64,000 nt of DNA from Bog-473 sp963726135 (GTDB lineage: Bacteria > Actinomycetota > Acidimicrobiia > Acidimicrobiales > RAAP-2). Position 1 is the stretch's first letter. The number at the start of each line of letters is the position of its first letter. Positions 1 through 8,925 of the stretch are shown one piece after another. The stretch lies in assembly GCA_963726135.1 (NCBI GenBank), contig CAVSBE010000008.1, positions 1,054,001 to 1,118,000 on the forward strand, in the 5' to 3' direction. A model generated the notes under the pieces. It did no database searches. It saw only the letters and a list, made by a program, of their open reading frames with translations, and was not told the DNA's origin. The translations under genes and the position numbers were made by a program.

Positions 1-675
1 CGTGACGGCCGTATACGCACATTCGCATTGTCGCCCGACAGGCCGGTGGGCGAGGTGACGCGCAATGTGCTGGGAGCGGTGCGCGAACTGGGGGGACCGG
101 TCGACGTCGACCTGACGCCGCAGGAGGTGCCGTGGACTGTCGCTCTCGACGAGGACGACCAGCACGTCCGGTACGAGCCCAGCCAGGTCGCGGCCTATTT
201 CGCGGCCGCCGTCCAGGCCGCGCTCGTGCTGGCAGAATTCCGCGCCCCCTACCGCGGTCGGTCAACACCGGTCAACGCGTGGTGGGGCTCGTTCGACTTG
301 GCGGTCAGCCTCTTCTCGGGACTTCCGGCCGACCCGCCCTCCGACGACTTCATCATGCGCAACGCCATGGACTCCCAGGAAGTCGCGGTGGGCTGGTGGC
401 CGGGAGATGCCCGCTACGGCAAGTCGGCGTTCTACGCCTACGCGCATCCGGCACCCGAGGGTTTCGCCTCCGCCTCGCTCTCGCCGCCCGTGGCGCATTG
501 GGACGAGACACTCGGGGAGTACGTCCTCGACCTGGCGGACGTGCTCTTGAGCCGCGATCCTCACGAGCTCGCGCTCAGCTTCGCGCGCTCGGTCTTCCAA
601 CACGCGTGCCTGGTGTGTGGTTGGGACCCGGGGCTCGCGGCGAGCGCGGAGGGGATTCCACCGCCCGTCGCCTAG
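1..675 (+). CDS. DUF5996 family protein, 5' end cut by the window
   Basis: The reading frame is open from base 1, so the gene begins upstream; the TTG at 28 is only an internal codon. About 225 residues are visible. The tract around NAWWGSFDLAVSLFSG, then GWWPGD and the late FYAYAHPAPEG stretch, match my memory of the DUF5996 family, whose members are about 300 residues; roughly the first quarter is missing. The family has no established biochemical role. There is no signal peptide or membrane segment in the visible part, so it is probably cytoplasmic. It converges on the glucosidase gene, with 55 bases between the two stop codons. Confidence 0.8.
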   Translation, partial: RDGRIRTFALSPDRPVGEVTRNVLGAVRELGGPVDVDLTPQEVPWTVALDEDDQHVRYEPSQVAAYFAAAVQAALVLAEFRAPYRGRSTPVNAWWGSFDLAVSLFSGLPADPPSDDFIMRNAMDSQEVAVGWWPGDARYGKSAFYAYAHPAPEGFASASLSPPVAHWDETLGEYVLDLADVLLSRDPHELALSFARSVFQHACLVCGWDPGLAASAEGIPPPVA

Positions 676-729
676 CGCCCGCCCCGAATTGCGGGCCGAC
701 CGATCAGGACAACGCGCAGTGCCGCGGCC

Positions 730-2355
730 TCATTGGAGGAGGGCCCTCGTGCCCGGGGCCCTGCGGTCCACCACAACCCCCTCCCACGGAGCGAGGCGCA
801 GCACGCCGGTGACCGTCTCGCCGGCGCGCCGGCGCGCCGTACTGACCGCGAGGGCTCCGTCAACCGCGGGCAAGGAGGCCCCCTCCGCCGAGAGGTTCAG
901 TACCACAACGGCCTGTTGGCCCCGCTCCCACGCCCACACCCCGTCGGGGGCGACGATGCTCCGATACCGGCCACGGCGAAGATCGGGCATGCGACGGCGC
1001 AGAGCGATCAGGTCGCGGGCCAGGTTCAGCACGGATTGGGGATCGGCTCGTTGGCTCTCGACGTTGTCCGCATCGGCATCCCCCAATGGGAGCCATGGCC
1101 TCACCCCCGCCGCGCTGAACCCGCCGCCGGCGCCGGGTCGCCACTGCATCGGGGTCCGGGCCGCGTCGCGTCCCGCGTAGTAGGGCCAGTAGCGCACGCC
1201 CAGGGGATCGCGCAGGTCCTCACGGGCCAGAACGACGTCGCCCATCCCGATCTCGTCGCCTTGATACAGCACCGGAGTGCCCCGAAGACAGAGCAACATG
1301 AGCAGCGCGACCCGGACACGGTCGGGGTGATCGTCGGCCCACCGGGACGGGAACCGGAACATGTCGTGGTTGGAGCCGGTCCACGCGGGCCAGGCACCCG
1401 GAGGCAGGGCCGCCTCGGTCGCCTCCACGACGGCGCGGAGGGCGGCGGCCTCGAACGGCGCCCCGATGAAGGAGAAATTGAACGCGAGGTGCAGCTCGTC
1501 GTGGCCCGTCCCGTAGTAGGAGGCCAGGTCGTCGACGGGCACCGGGGTCTCGCCGATCAGGACCCGGGACCCGTCATAGGTCTCGGTCAGGGCGCGCCAA
1601 CGCCGGATGACCTCGTGGACCTCGGGTCGGTTCGCGTTGTAGACGGGCCGCTGCCCGAACATCTGTGCCTCGAAATCGTCGTCCTCGGTGGCGGGCGGGT
1701 TGTCGCGCAGCTCGGCGTCCTTGACGATGATGTTGCAGACGTCGATACGGAAGCCGGCGATGCCACGGTCGAGCCAGAACCGAAGGATCGCGTCGAAGGT
1801 GGCGCGCACGTCCTCGTTCCACCAGTTCAGGTCCGGCTGCTGTGCCAGGTGGTTGTGAAGGAAGTACTGGCCCGTGTCCGGGTGGAACGTCCACGCGGGC
1901 CCCCCGAAGCTGCTCACCCAATTGTTGGGCGGCGACCCGTCCGGCTTGGGGTCGGACCAGACGTACCAGTCCCGCCGGCCAGCCGTTCGGGAGGAGGCGG
2001 AGTCGAGGAACCAGGGGTGCTGTTCGCTGGTGTGGTTGGGCACCAGGTCAAGGAGGATGCGGATGCCCCGGGCGGCGGCCTCATCAACCAGCCGGTCGAG
2101 ATCGTCGAGGGTCCCGAAGTCCGGGTGGACGGCACAGAAGTCGGAGACGTCGTAGCCCCAGTCCGCGTTCGGAGACGGTGTGATGGGCGAGAGCCAGAGC
2201 CCGTCGACGCCGAGCCATTCGAGATGGTCGAGGTGCTCGATGACACCGGGCAGGTCGCCGATGCCGTCGCGATCCGTGTCGGCGAAGGAACGCGGGTACA
2301 CCTGGTAGAGCACGGCCTCCTTCCACCAGAGCCCATCGCTCTCGACGTCCGTCAT
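730..2355 (-). CDS. GH13 alpha-glucosidase / oligo-1,6-glucosidase
   Basis: This 541-residue enzyme should hydrolyse terminal or alpha-1,6-linked glucose in short oligosaccharides in the cytoplasm. All GH13 landmarks are visible: the opening WWKEAVLYQVYPRSFAD, DLVPNHTS (region I), GFRIDVCN with the nucleophile Asp (region II), VLIGETP with the acid/base Glu (region III) and SNHD with the transition-state Asp (region IV). Length and order match oligo-1,6-glucosidase and trehalose-like glucosidases; sequence alone does not settle the exact substrate. No signal peptide is present. Its start lies 25 bases behind the stop of the binding-protein gene on the same strand, so the two are probably co-transcribed, which is odd because that binding protein is of the amino-acid type. 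Confidence 0.93.
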   Translation of the reverse strand: MTDVESDGLWWKEAVLYQVYPRSFADTDRDGIGDLPGVIEHLDHLEWLGVDGLWLSPITPSPNADWGYDVSDFCAVHPDFGTLDDLDRLVDEAAARGIRILLDLVPNHTSEQHPWFLDSASSRTAGRRDWYVWSDPKPDGSPPNNWVSSFGGPAWTFHPDTGQYFLHNHLAQQPDLNWWNEDVRATFDAILRFWLDRGIAGFRIDVCNIIVKDAELRDNPPATEDDDFEAQMFGQRPVYNANRPEVHEVIRRWRALTETYDGSRVLIGETPVPVDDLASYYGTGHDELHLAFNFSFIGAPFEAAALRAVVEATEAALPPGAWPAWTGSNHDMFRFPSRWADDHPDRVRVALLMLLCLRGTPVLYQGDEIGMGDVVLAREDLRDPLGVRYWPYYAGRDAARTPMQWRPGAGGGFSAAGVRPWLPLGDADADNVESQRADPQSVLNLARDLIALRRRMPDLRRGRYRSIVAPDGVWAWERGQQAVVVLNLSAEGASLPAVDGALAVSTARRRAGETVTGVLRLAPWEGVVVDRRAPGTRALLQ

Positions 2356-2380
2356 GCCCTGGCGGCAGCCGAAGCCGCGG

Positions 2381-3856
2381 TCACCCCGCGGCCGGGAGGG
2401 GTTTCCACGGCTGCACGGGGGTCCAGCACACGCCTTGAGGCGGCAGGTTCCCGATCGGGAGCCTGCACTGGCTGCTCGGAGGAGAGTTCACGTGGAGCCG
2501 AACGACTTGGTACCGGGTCGGGCCGTAGAACTTGTGAGTGCCGTACGTCAGGATCGGCGAGTAGCCGCCGGGGAAGTCGGTCACCTTGGACATCGCGGTC
2601 ACGAAGGTTCGGCGGTTCAGGTTCCTCCCGGCGGCCACGGCGGCTTGCGCGAACAGGTGGATCTCCTGGCACCAACCCTGGACCGGTCCCTGCTCCTCTA
2701 TGTCGTCGTTCATATTTCCTGGCGGGATCTCGGGGTAGGCCTTGTGCCAGACGGCCCAGCAACTCCGCACCCCGGGGTCATAGCCGCCCTGTGACTCGGG
2801 TCGTGGGTCGTCGACGCCGCCGAGTGTCTCGGTGGTGACTCCCTCCTGGCCGTTGAGGGCCCGTTTGAAGGGAGTGGAGAGCAGGCCGAGGGACGATTCG
2901 ATCGACGACTCGTAGTCCGAGAGGAGGAGCTTGGGGAAGTACTGCTGCTGCGTCTGCGCCTGGAGCACCGGGAGGAACGCGTTGAAGGGGATCACGGGGA
3001 TGACGGACGTCACCCCGGCGGAGCGCAGCTTCTCGACCACCAACGTCGATTCGCTGGCGGTGGCCGCGCCCTCCGAAGGCTGGGCGGCCAGCGTCTCGAC
3101 CACGGGCGTCACGCCGATCCGCTCGAGGTCGGGTAGGAGGTACTGGTGCAGCGCGGTCTGATCGCTGGCCCGATCACCCGCGATGACCCCTACGGTGGCC
3201 CGACCGCCGATCGTGCCCTGGTCCCGCCCCCAGGTGACCACCGCCTGGAGGACGGCCGCGTCGTCGGGTCCGGTCCACCACAAGTAGGGCGACCCTTCTC
3301 GGGTGAAGTTGGACACGGTCGTCCACTGGCTGAGAAAGGGAGTGTGCCCCTGCTGGGTCACACAGAGCTCATTGGCACCGGTGAACGTCCCCACCCCGTC
3401 GAGGACCGCGAAGACGCCGGGGCTGCCCTGCGTCCACTGGTCGCACAGAGCCTGCATGCTGGGATCGCTGGCAGGGTTGAACGAGGAGATGATCGCATTG
3501 ATCTTTCGACCGTTGATACCACCGTCGTTGTTGACCTGATCGACAAAGAGGTGGATTGCCTTTGTCTGCTCGGTGTACTCGACGTCACCCGCGAAACCGT
3601 ACGTCGACGCCAGCGCACTCAGGTTGACCACGGGGAAGGCGACGTTAATCGCCGTGCTCGTCACGCCCCGTGCGCTGGAGCTGGCGTTCGACACGGGGAC
3701 CGTCGCCGCGCCGGCCACGCCCGCCGGCCAGGTGCTGACGACTGGGAGCGCCATCAGGAAGGCCGTGGCCACGAGCGTCGCTGCCGGGAACCGGTGCCGC
3801 CCCGTCCGACCGCCCGAGGGAGGCTCTGCTCTTGCCGTCGTGCGCAGCTCCCTCAC
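2381..3856 (-). CDS. ABC-type substrate-binding protein, branched-chain amino acid type (Peripla_BP_6)
   Basis: A secreted type-I periplasmic-binding-fold protein of about 491 residues. An upstream ATG at 3934 exists, but the GTG at 3856 follows a GGGGGAG tract and puts the hydrophobic signal segment (ATLVATAFLMALPVVSTW) in the usual place, so I prefer it. The stretch around IHLFVDQVNNDGGINGRKI is typical of Leu/Ile/Val-binding proteins (INAxGGINGRK motif), followed by a SDPSMQALCDQW-like segment. No permease or ATPase gene is adjacent, so the ligand and partner transporter are unknown. The glucosidase gene follows immediately. Confidence 0.82.
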   Translation of the reverse strand: MRELRTTARAEPPSGGRTGRHRFPAATLVATAFLMALPVVSTWPAGVAGAATVPVSNASSSARGVTSTAINVAFPVVNLSALASTYGFAGDVEYTEQTKAIHLFVDQVNNDGGINGRKINAIISSFNPASDPSMQALCDQWTQGSPGVFAVLDGVGTFTGANELCVTQQGHTPFLSQWTTVSNFTREGSPYLWWTGPDDAAVLQAVVTWGRDQGTIGGRATVGVIAGDRASDQTALHQYLLPDLERIGVTPVVETLAAQPSEGAATASESTLVVEKLRSAGVTSVIPVIPFNAFLPVLQAQTQQQYFPKLLLSDYESSIESSLGLLSTPFKRALNGQEGVTTETLGGVDDPRPESQGGYDPGVRSCWAVWHKAYPEIPPGNMNDDIEEQGPVQGWCQEIHLFAQAAVAAGRNLNRRTFVTAMSKVTDFPGGYSPILTYGTHKFYGPTRYQVVRLHVNSPPSSQCRLPIGNLPPQGVCWTPVQPWKPLPAAG

Positions 3857-4063
3857 GTCTCCCCCGATGCTCCCCCACCCCCGGGCCCGCGACCAGGTGC
3901 GCTTGCTCAGTGACCCCGCACATCCTCGCCGCACATTCCACCGTTCCGCAAGGTCACATTCTCGGGATCTGTCGCTCTGGACCCATCTATCCCGGCCGGA
4001 TCCACGTGCGTCTCCCCTGACCCGGTCGGCGGCGACCCGAGCCCGCCATCATCTGCGCTCGAC

Positions 4064-5278
4064 TCAGCGGGCCGCGGCGAGGCGAAGCGCTTGGTTCGCG
4101 TTCTCGGGCAGCTCGGTGAGCGTCTCGGACAGCTCGGCCACGGTCGGGCCGTGTTGCGCCGCGTCGTGGGCCAGGGCCTCGACGTCGAAGCCGTACAGTG
4201 CAGCGGCGTTGCCAGCCAGAATCGCACGCATCTCGGGCTCGGGTACGTCGTGAAAGACCTGCCGGAGGGTCTCCCGCGTGAACGGGTACGTGCCCTCGTC
4301 GTGGGGGTAGTCGTTCCCCCACATGAAACGATCGGCCGGCAACTGCGCTCGAGCCTCTGCATCTGGTCCCCGGGGCTGGCTCACGCCGAGCCAGCAGTTA
4401 CGGGCGAAGTACTCGCTCGGCAGCATCGTCGTGACCGTGCCCTCGGCGAACCGCAGCTCTCCCGTCACTCCCCTCCTGAGGCGCGAGACGATGCCGTCGA
4501 GCTGGCTGAGCCACTGGGGCACCCAGTGGCAACCGAGTTCCGTCATCACGACCTTCAAACGGGGGAAACGCTCGAAGACTCCACCGAGCAGGAGATGGAC
4601 CAGGGGGCGCTGGGAGAAGAAGCTCGACTCGGCAAGCTGGACCAGACCGCCGGTCCCGTGAAGATCGCCGTAGCTTGGCGTCCCGGTCCCGCCGTGAAGG
4701 TTGACCGGAATGTCCAGATCCTCGAGCGCTGCCCAGAGCGGATCGTACGACCGGTCGAAGTAGGGCTTCAACCAGGTGATGTCGGGCGCGAAGTTTGGGA
4801 GCAGCACACCCCCACGCAGCCCGTGGTCCTTGATCCAGCGCGCATCGGCGATGGCGTCATCGAGATCATTCACGAAGATCTGCCCGATCCCGGCCCGCCG
4901 TTCGGGGCACTCGGCGACGAAGTCCACCAGCCATCGGTTGTGGGCCCGGATGCCCGCCAGGCGATGCCGGTACTCGTCACCGTCGCGAGGCGGGGGCGCG
5001 AAGAGCACGAAGCTCGGGAAGAACGGTGGGATCGTGTTCGGGAACAACACCTCGGCGACGACCCCGTCGGACTCCATGTCGGACCACCTTCGCTCCGAGT
5101 CCCAGTTCCGAACCCGCTCGCTGGTGTCTCGAAGGTCCCGGAACGGGTTCTTGTACATCCCCCGCCAGGCATCGAAGTCGTCCAAGAACTCGGGATCAAG
5201 GTAATCCCTGTACTGGGCGTGGCTACCACCTGCGTGGCTGTCTGCGGTGATCAGGGTGTAGCGGTCAGGAGGACTCAT
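4064..5278 (-). CDS. Amidohydrolase-2 family metal-dependent hydrolase
   Basis: A 404-residue TIM-barrel enzyme of the amidohydrolase_2 (COG2159, ACMSD-like) family. Visible metal-ligand candidates are the N-terminal ITADSHAGG motif, the central NLHGG histidine, and GNDYPHDEGTYP near residue 320, where the Asp-containing loop of this family lies. Many relatives catalyse non-oxidative decarboxylation or hydrolysis of aromatic or cyclic acids; the substrate cannot be read from sequence. There is no signal peptide. The gene is monocistronic in appearance, separated by about 200 bases from the binding-protein gene downstream. Confidence 0.88.
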   Translation of the reverse strand: MSPPDRYTLITADSHAGGSHAQYRDYLDPEFLDDFDAWRGMYKNPFRDLRDTSERVRNWDSERRWSDMESDGVVAEVLFPNTIPPFFPSFVLFAPPPRDGDEYRHRLAGIRAHNRWLVDFVAECPERRAGIGQIFVNDLDDAIADARWIKDHGLRGGVLLPNFAPDITWLKPYFDRSYDPLWAALEDLDIPVNLHGGTGTPSYGDLHGTGGLVQLAESSFFSQRPLVHLLLGGVFERFPRLKVVMTELGCHWVPQWLSQLDGIVSRLRRGVTGELRFAEGTVTTMLPSEYFARNCWLGVSQPRGPDAEARAQLPADRFMWGNDYPHDEGTYPFTRETLRQVFHDVPEPEMRAILAGNAAALYGFDVEALAHDAAQHGPTVAELSETLTELPENANQALRLAAAR

Positions 5279-5371
5279 CGGTGGACCTTTGTTCGCGGAC
5301 GGGACCGTCGTGCACTGCCCTATGTCTTATCAACGTATCGGCCCAAGGGAGCGTCCCCGAACTTGTAACCC

Positions 5372-5710
5372 TCAGGATCTCCCGGCCGCCTCCTCAACCG
5401 TGAGTTCCGCCGTCGGATCGTCCTCCAGGCGATCATCGGGGATCGGGAGACCGGAACGCACCGAGTAGCCGTACGTGCCCGCTTCGAGGCGGCGCTCCGC
5501 CCGATCGATGGCATCGAGATGACCCCGCAGTTCCTCGATCACGGCATCGTCGGTTCCCTGTTGGGTCAGTGGTTGGGCCGAATCGAACATGTCTCCGGGC
5601 TCGTTGGCCGCGGCTCGATCGGCCTGACTCTCACCGAGCATGTCGTTGAGCCGTCGCTGCGTCTCTCGCCGGTCCGCTTCGAGTGATGCTCTGGCCCTCT
5701 GCTCATCCAT
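5372..5710 (-). CDS. DksA/TraR-like protein lacking the zinc-finger cysteines
   Basis: A 112-residue acidic protein with an N-terminal coiled-coil-like region (about 1-80, rich in Glu, Arg and Ala) followed by the GTYGY...GLPIPDDRLE segment that marks the DksA/TraR C4 zinc finger. Normal members read GTYGxCxxCGxPI; here the first pair is replaced (GTYGYSVRSGLPI) and no cysteine exists in the whole protein. It therefore cannot bind zinc as the family does. A role at the RNA polymerase secondary channel is family knowledge only. It lies 40 bases behind msrA on the same strand and may belong to that operon. Confidence 0.75.
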   Translation of the reverse strand: MDEQRARASLEADRRETQRRLNDMLGESQADRAAANEPGDMFDSAQPLTQQGTDDAVIEELRGHLDAIDRAERRLEAGTYGYSVRSGLPIPDDRLEDDPTAELTVEEAAGRS

Positions 5711-5749
5711 GACGTGTCCAGCGCGCCTTCCTGACGAGGGGAGCGCCGG

Positions 5750-6271
5750 CTACCGGTTGACCGTGTCAGCCCGGTGCGGGAGCTTCCAACCGGGCCGCAC
5801 GAAATGACAGGTGTAGCCGTCCGGGTAATTCTGCAGATAGTCCTGGTGTTCGGGCTCGGCCTCCCAGAACGGTCCGGCGGGCGAGACCTCGGTGACGACC
5901 TTGCCGGGCCACAACCCCGAGGCCTCGACGTCGGCGATCGTGTCCTCTGCGACCTTCTTCTGTTCGTCGGTGGTGAAGAAGATCGCTGAGCGGTAGCTCG
6001 TCCCCAGGTCGTTGCCCTGGCGATCGGACGTGGTCGGGTCGTGGATCTGGAAGAAGAATTCCAACAGGTCCCGGTAGGTGGTCCGTGTCGGATCGAAGGT
6101 GATCTCGACCGCCTCGGCGTGCGTCCCGTGGTTCCGATAGGTGGCATTGGGAACATCGCCGCCGGAGTAGCCGACCCTGGTCGACAGCACGCCGGGCTGA
6201 CGTCGGATCAGGTCCTGAACGCCCCAAAAGCAGCCGCCGGCCAGGATGGCCTTCTCGAGGTTCTCCGTCAC
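5750..6271 (-). CDS. msrA: Peptide-methionine (S)-S-oxide reductase MsrA
   Basis: A 173-residue cytoplasmic repair enzyme that reduces the S epimer of methionine sulfoxide. The GGCFWG motif carries the catalytic Cys14, and GYSGG, HAEAVEI and LLEFFFQIHDPT are all in family order. The start codon overlaps the stop codon of msrB (ATGA), so the pair is translationally coupled. The C-terminus carries no further cysteine that could act as a resolving residue, so recycling may go directly through thioredoxin or another thiol. Confidence 0.97.
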   Translation of the reverse strand: MTENLEKAILAGGCFWGVQDLIRRQPGVLSTRVGYSGGDVPNATYRNHGTHAEAVEITFDPTRTTYRDLLEFFFQIHDPTTSDRQGNDLGTSYRSAIFFTTDEQKKVAEDTIADVEASGLWPGKVVTEVSPAGPFWEAEPEHQDYLQNYPDGYTCHFVRPGWKLPHRADTVNR

Positions 6272-6741
6272 TCTGGGTCTCCCTTCTTGGCATCGACAGG
6301 CTCGAAGAGCTTCCTGTACTTCCCGTAGCCCTCCCGTTCGAGATCTCTCGCAGGGATGAACCTGAGGGCGGCGGAGTTGATGCAGTACCGCAAACCGCCG
6401 GCGTCGGCGGGGCCGTCATCGAATACGTGCCCAAGGTGGCTGTCGCCATGGGCAGACCGGACTTCGATCCTTGTCATTCCGTGACTCAGGTCCGGCGTCT
6501 CGGCCACATTGTCCGGGTCAATCGGCTCCGTGAAGCTCGGCCAACCGCAGCCACTGTCGAACTTCGTCGTCGAGGCGAACAGCGGCTCACCCGACACGAT
6601 GTCGACATAGATACCCGCGTCTTCTTGGTCCCAGAAGGCGTTGTGGAACGCCGGCTCGGTGGCCTTCTGTTGCGTCACCCGGTACTGCTCCTCAGTGAGT
6701 CGGGCAACCTTCTCGGGGTCCTTCTGATACGTCTCGGTCAC
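6268..6741 (-). CDS. msrB: Peptide-methionine (R)-S-oxide reductase MsrB
   Basis: About 157 residues when started at the GTG at 6741, which is preceded by GGGAGGAG at good spacing; an ATG 51 bases upstream has no such site. Family motifs are SGCGWPSF, LSHGMTRIEVRS, HLGHVFDDGP and RYCINSAALRF, the last holding the catalytic Cys. The two CxxC pairs that bind structural zinc in many MsrBs are absent (IVSG and SAHG at those places), so this is the zinc-free form. It is the first gene of the msrB-msrA operon and reduces the R epimer of methionine sulfoxide. Confidence 0.96.
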   Translation of the reverse strand: MTETYQKDPEKVARLTEEQYRVTQQKATEPAFHNAFWDQEDAGIYVDIVSGEPLFASTTKFDSGCGWPSFTEPIDPDNVAETPDLSHGMTRIEVRSAHGDSHLGHVFDDGPADAGGLRYCINSAALRFIPARDLEREGYGKYRKLFEPVDAKKGDPE

Positions 6742-6810
6742 TTGGGTCTCCTCCCGATCCCTCGGTGGCATCCCTGAGTCGAAATGGGTCACCCTGGCCG
6801 GAGCCGGCGC

Positions 6811-8925
6811 TCATGATTCTAGACGCTGCACCGGAGGTTCCGACCATGGCCCACCGGCAACATCGATTGTGATGTTGCCGTTCTCCAGGACGGTGGCGAC
6901 GTCCGCCGCGGCAAGCACGATCGTGGTGAACCGGCCCTGGACGAGAGCGGGCCCGGTCACGACCGTGCCTGGCTCCAGGCATTCCCCGTCGTAGACGGGG
7001 CAGTGATCATGCCAAGCATCGCCGGCGAAGACGCGTCGAGCCTTCAGGAGCGTTGGCGAGGAACCGGGCTCAAACGCCACCTCGCTCGGCTGGTCGACCA
7101 TGCCGACCGCGATGAGCCGAATCCCACGAACCACCGGCTCCTGTGAGCGGGCCTCGATGAGCCGGGCATCTTCGTTGCGGCGATGCAGTTCCTCGACTGC
7201 CGCCGCGACCGCCACGTCGGTGATCCCACCACCCGCGGGTCGGTCGACGGGAATCGGAATGTCGAATGTCTGCCCGGGATAGACAAGATTGAGGCGCCAA
7301 TCGAAGCGACATTTGCTTGCGGGCAATCCCGCCGCACGGAACTTCGCAATGGCAGAGGCCGCGAGATCCGAAGCGAGCTGATCCAACCGCTCCAGGTCGA
7401 TCTCACGCCAATCTGAGATCAACGATCGCGTGTCATCAATGACGTGATCTGCGGTGAGGAGTCCCAGGGCCGAGAACGCCGGGGCCGAACGCGGGACGAG
7501 GACGCGGCGCATGCCCAAGATGGCCGCCTGGCGCGCTGCGTGCACGGCTCCCATCCCACCAAAAGCAACGAGGTCGAGCTCTCGAGGATCGGCACCCGCC
7601 ATGGCGAGGACTCTCCGTACCGCGTCGGACATGTGGGCATCGATGATCTCGATCGCAGCCATGGCGGTTGACTCCGCGTTCAATCCCAACTGCTCGCCCA
7701 CCGTATTGAGGGCGGATCGTGCTGCTTCGAAGTCCAGCCGGAGCCTGCCACCCCAGAACCACGACGGGTCGAGGCGCCCCAGTACGAGGTCGGCATCGGT
7801 CACCGTGGGTTCCGTTCCACCTCGCCCGTAACTGACAGGGCCCGGGTTGCTGCCGGCAGATTCGGGGCCAACGATCATCCCACCGTGCACAGCCCTGATG
7901 AGTGATCCGCCACCCGCACCGATGGAATGCACGTCGACCATCGGCAATGCGATGCAGTAGCGGTGCCGCCAGTTCCAGTCGCTCTTGACCTCTGGGCGCC
8001 CGTCACGAATCAGGCACACGTCATAACTGGTGCCACCCATGTCGACGCTCACCACATCACCGAAGCCGGCCGCGGCGGCGGCCCGAGCAGCGGCAACCAC
8101 TCCCCCGGTCGGCCCCGAGCCGATCGTGGCGAGGGCTCGACCTCGGATTTCGGCCGGCGTGGAGACTCCACCGGAACTGGTCGCAAGAAGGAGCTCTTTG
8201 CCGAAGCCTCCTTTGGCGAGCCGCTCTTCCAGCCGATCGAGGTATCGCACAATGGGAGGGCCAACGAAAGCATTGACCAACGTCGTCGAGATTCGCTCGA
8301 ACTCCGGCGGCTTCGGATAGACCTCGTGGGAGAGCGACACGAGCTCGATGGTCGGATACTCACTCAGGATGATCTCACGTGCCCGTCGCTCATGGGCGGG
8401 ATTGAGGAAGGAATGGAGGAACACCACCGCAATCGAGGTGACGCCAAACGCCCGGAGACGGGCGGTGGCTTGGCGCACAGCTTCTTCGTCAAGCGGTACG
8501 TCAACGTCGCCCTCCGCCGTGAGCCGCTCGGGGATCTCGATCCGAACCCGACGTCGGGCGATCGGATCCGGTCCGGGGACGGACGGATCCCAGATGTCCT
8601 CCTTGAAACAGCGGCGGAACTCGATCTCGTCGCGGAATCCCTCGGTCACGAGCAGGCCGGTCTCAGCACCAGACATCTGGATCATCGCGTTATCGGCCGC
8701 CGTCGTGCCGTGAACGATCGATTCGCACTTCGAGAGCAGGGCGTCGAGACTCGGGAGACCCGCCAGGTCGGCGAGTTGACCGATGCCGGCGATGACGCCT
8801 TCGGATTGGTCCTCGGGCGTCGTCGGCGACTTCTCCAGGATCAGCGTTCCGTCGGGACTCATCAACACACAGTCGGTGAACGTTCCACCGACGTCAACGC
8901 CGATACGGTACGACCGCTTGCTCAC
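6811..8925 (-). CDS. hyuA: Hydantoinase/oxoprolinase subunit A (HyuA family)
   Basis: A 704-residue ATP-dependent amidohydrolase subunit of the hydantoinase A / acetone carboxylase beta family. The N-terminal RIGVDVGGTFTD is the actin-like phosphate-binding loop; VHGTTAADNAMI, SGPTGGVVAA and VDMGGTSYDV follow in family order. With HyuB it forms the enzyme that opens hydantoin, 5-oxoproline or related rings using ATP; the substrate is not determined by sequence. Its start codon overlaps the hyuB stop (ATGA), so both are made from one message. No transporter or carbamoylase gene lies beside it. Confidence 0.93.
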   Translation of the reverse strand: MSKRSYRIGVDVGGTFTDCVLMSPDGTLILEKSPTTPEDQSEGVIAGIGQLADLAGLPSLDALLSKCESIVHGTTAADNAMIQMSGAETGLLVTEGFRDEIEFRRCFKEDIWDPSVPGPDPIARRRVRIEIPERLTAEGDVDVPLDEEAVRQATARLRAFGVTSIAVVFLHSFLNPAHERRAREIILSEYPTIELVSLSHEVYPKPPEFERISTTLVNAFVGPPIVRYLDRLEERLAKGGFGKELLLATSSGGVSTPAEIRGRALATIGSGPTGGVVAAARAAAAAGFGDVVSVDMGGTSYDVCLIRDGRPEVKSDWNWRHRYCIALPMVDVHSIGAGGGSLIRAVHGGMIVGPESAGSNPGPVSYGRGGTEPTVTDADLVLGRLDPSWFWGGRLRLDFEAARSALNTVGEQLGLNAESTAMAAIEIIDAHMSDAVRRVLAMAGADPRELDLVAFGGMGAVHAARQAAILGMRRVLVPRSAPAFSALGLLTADHVIDDTRSLISDWREIDLERLDQLASDLAASAIAKFRAAGLPASKCRFDWRLNLVYPGQTFDIPIPVDRPAGGGITDVAVAAAVEELHRRNEDARLIEARSQEPVVRGIRLIAVGMVDQPSEVAFEPGSSPTLLKARRVFAGDAWHDHCPVYDGECLEPGTVVTGPALVQGRFTTIVLAAADVATVLENGNITIDVAGGPWSEPPVQRLES

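Noticed and set aside
733..2838. A 701-codon open frame on the plus strand opposite the glucosidase
   Set aside because: It is the antisense shadow of a clear GH13 gene; long shadow frames are expected at this GC content.
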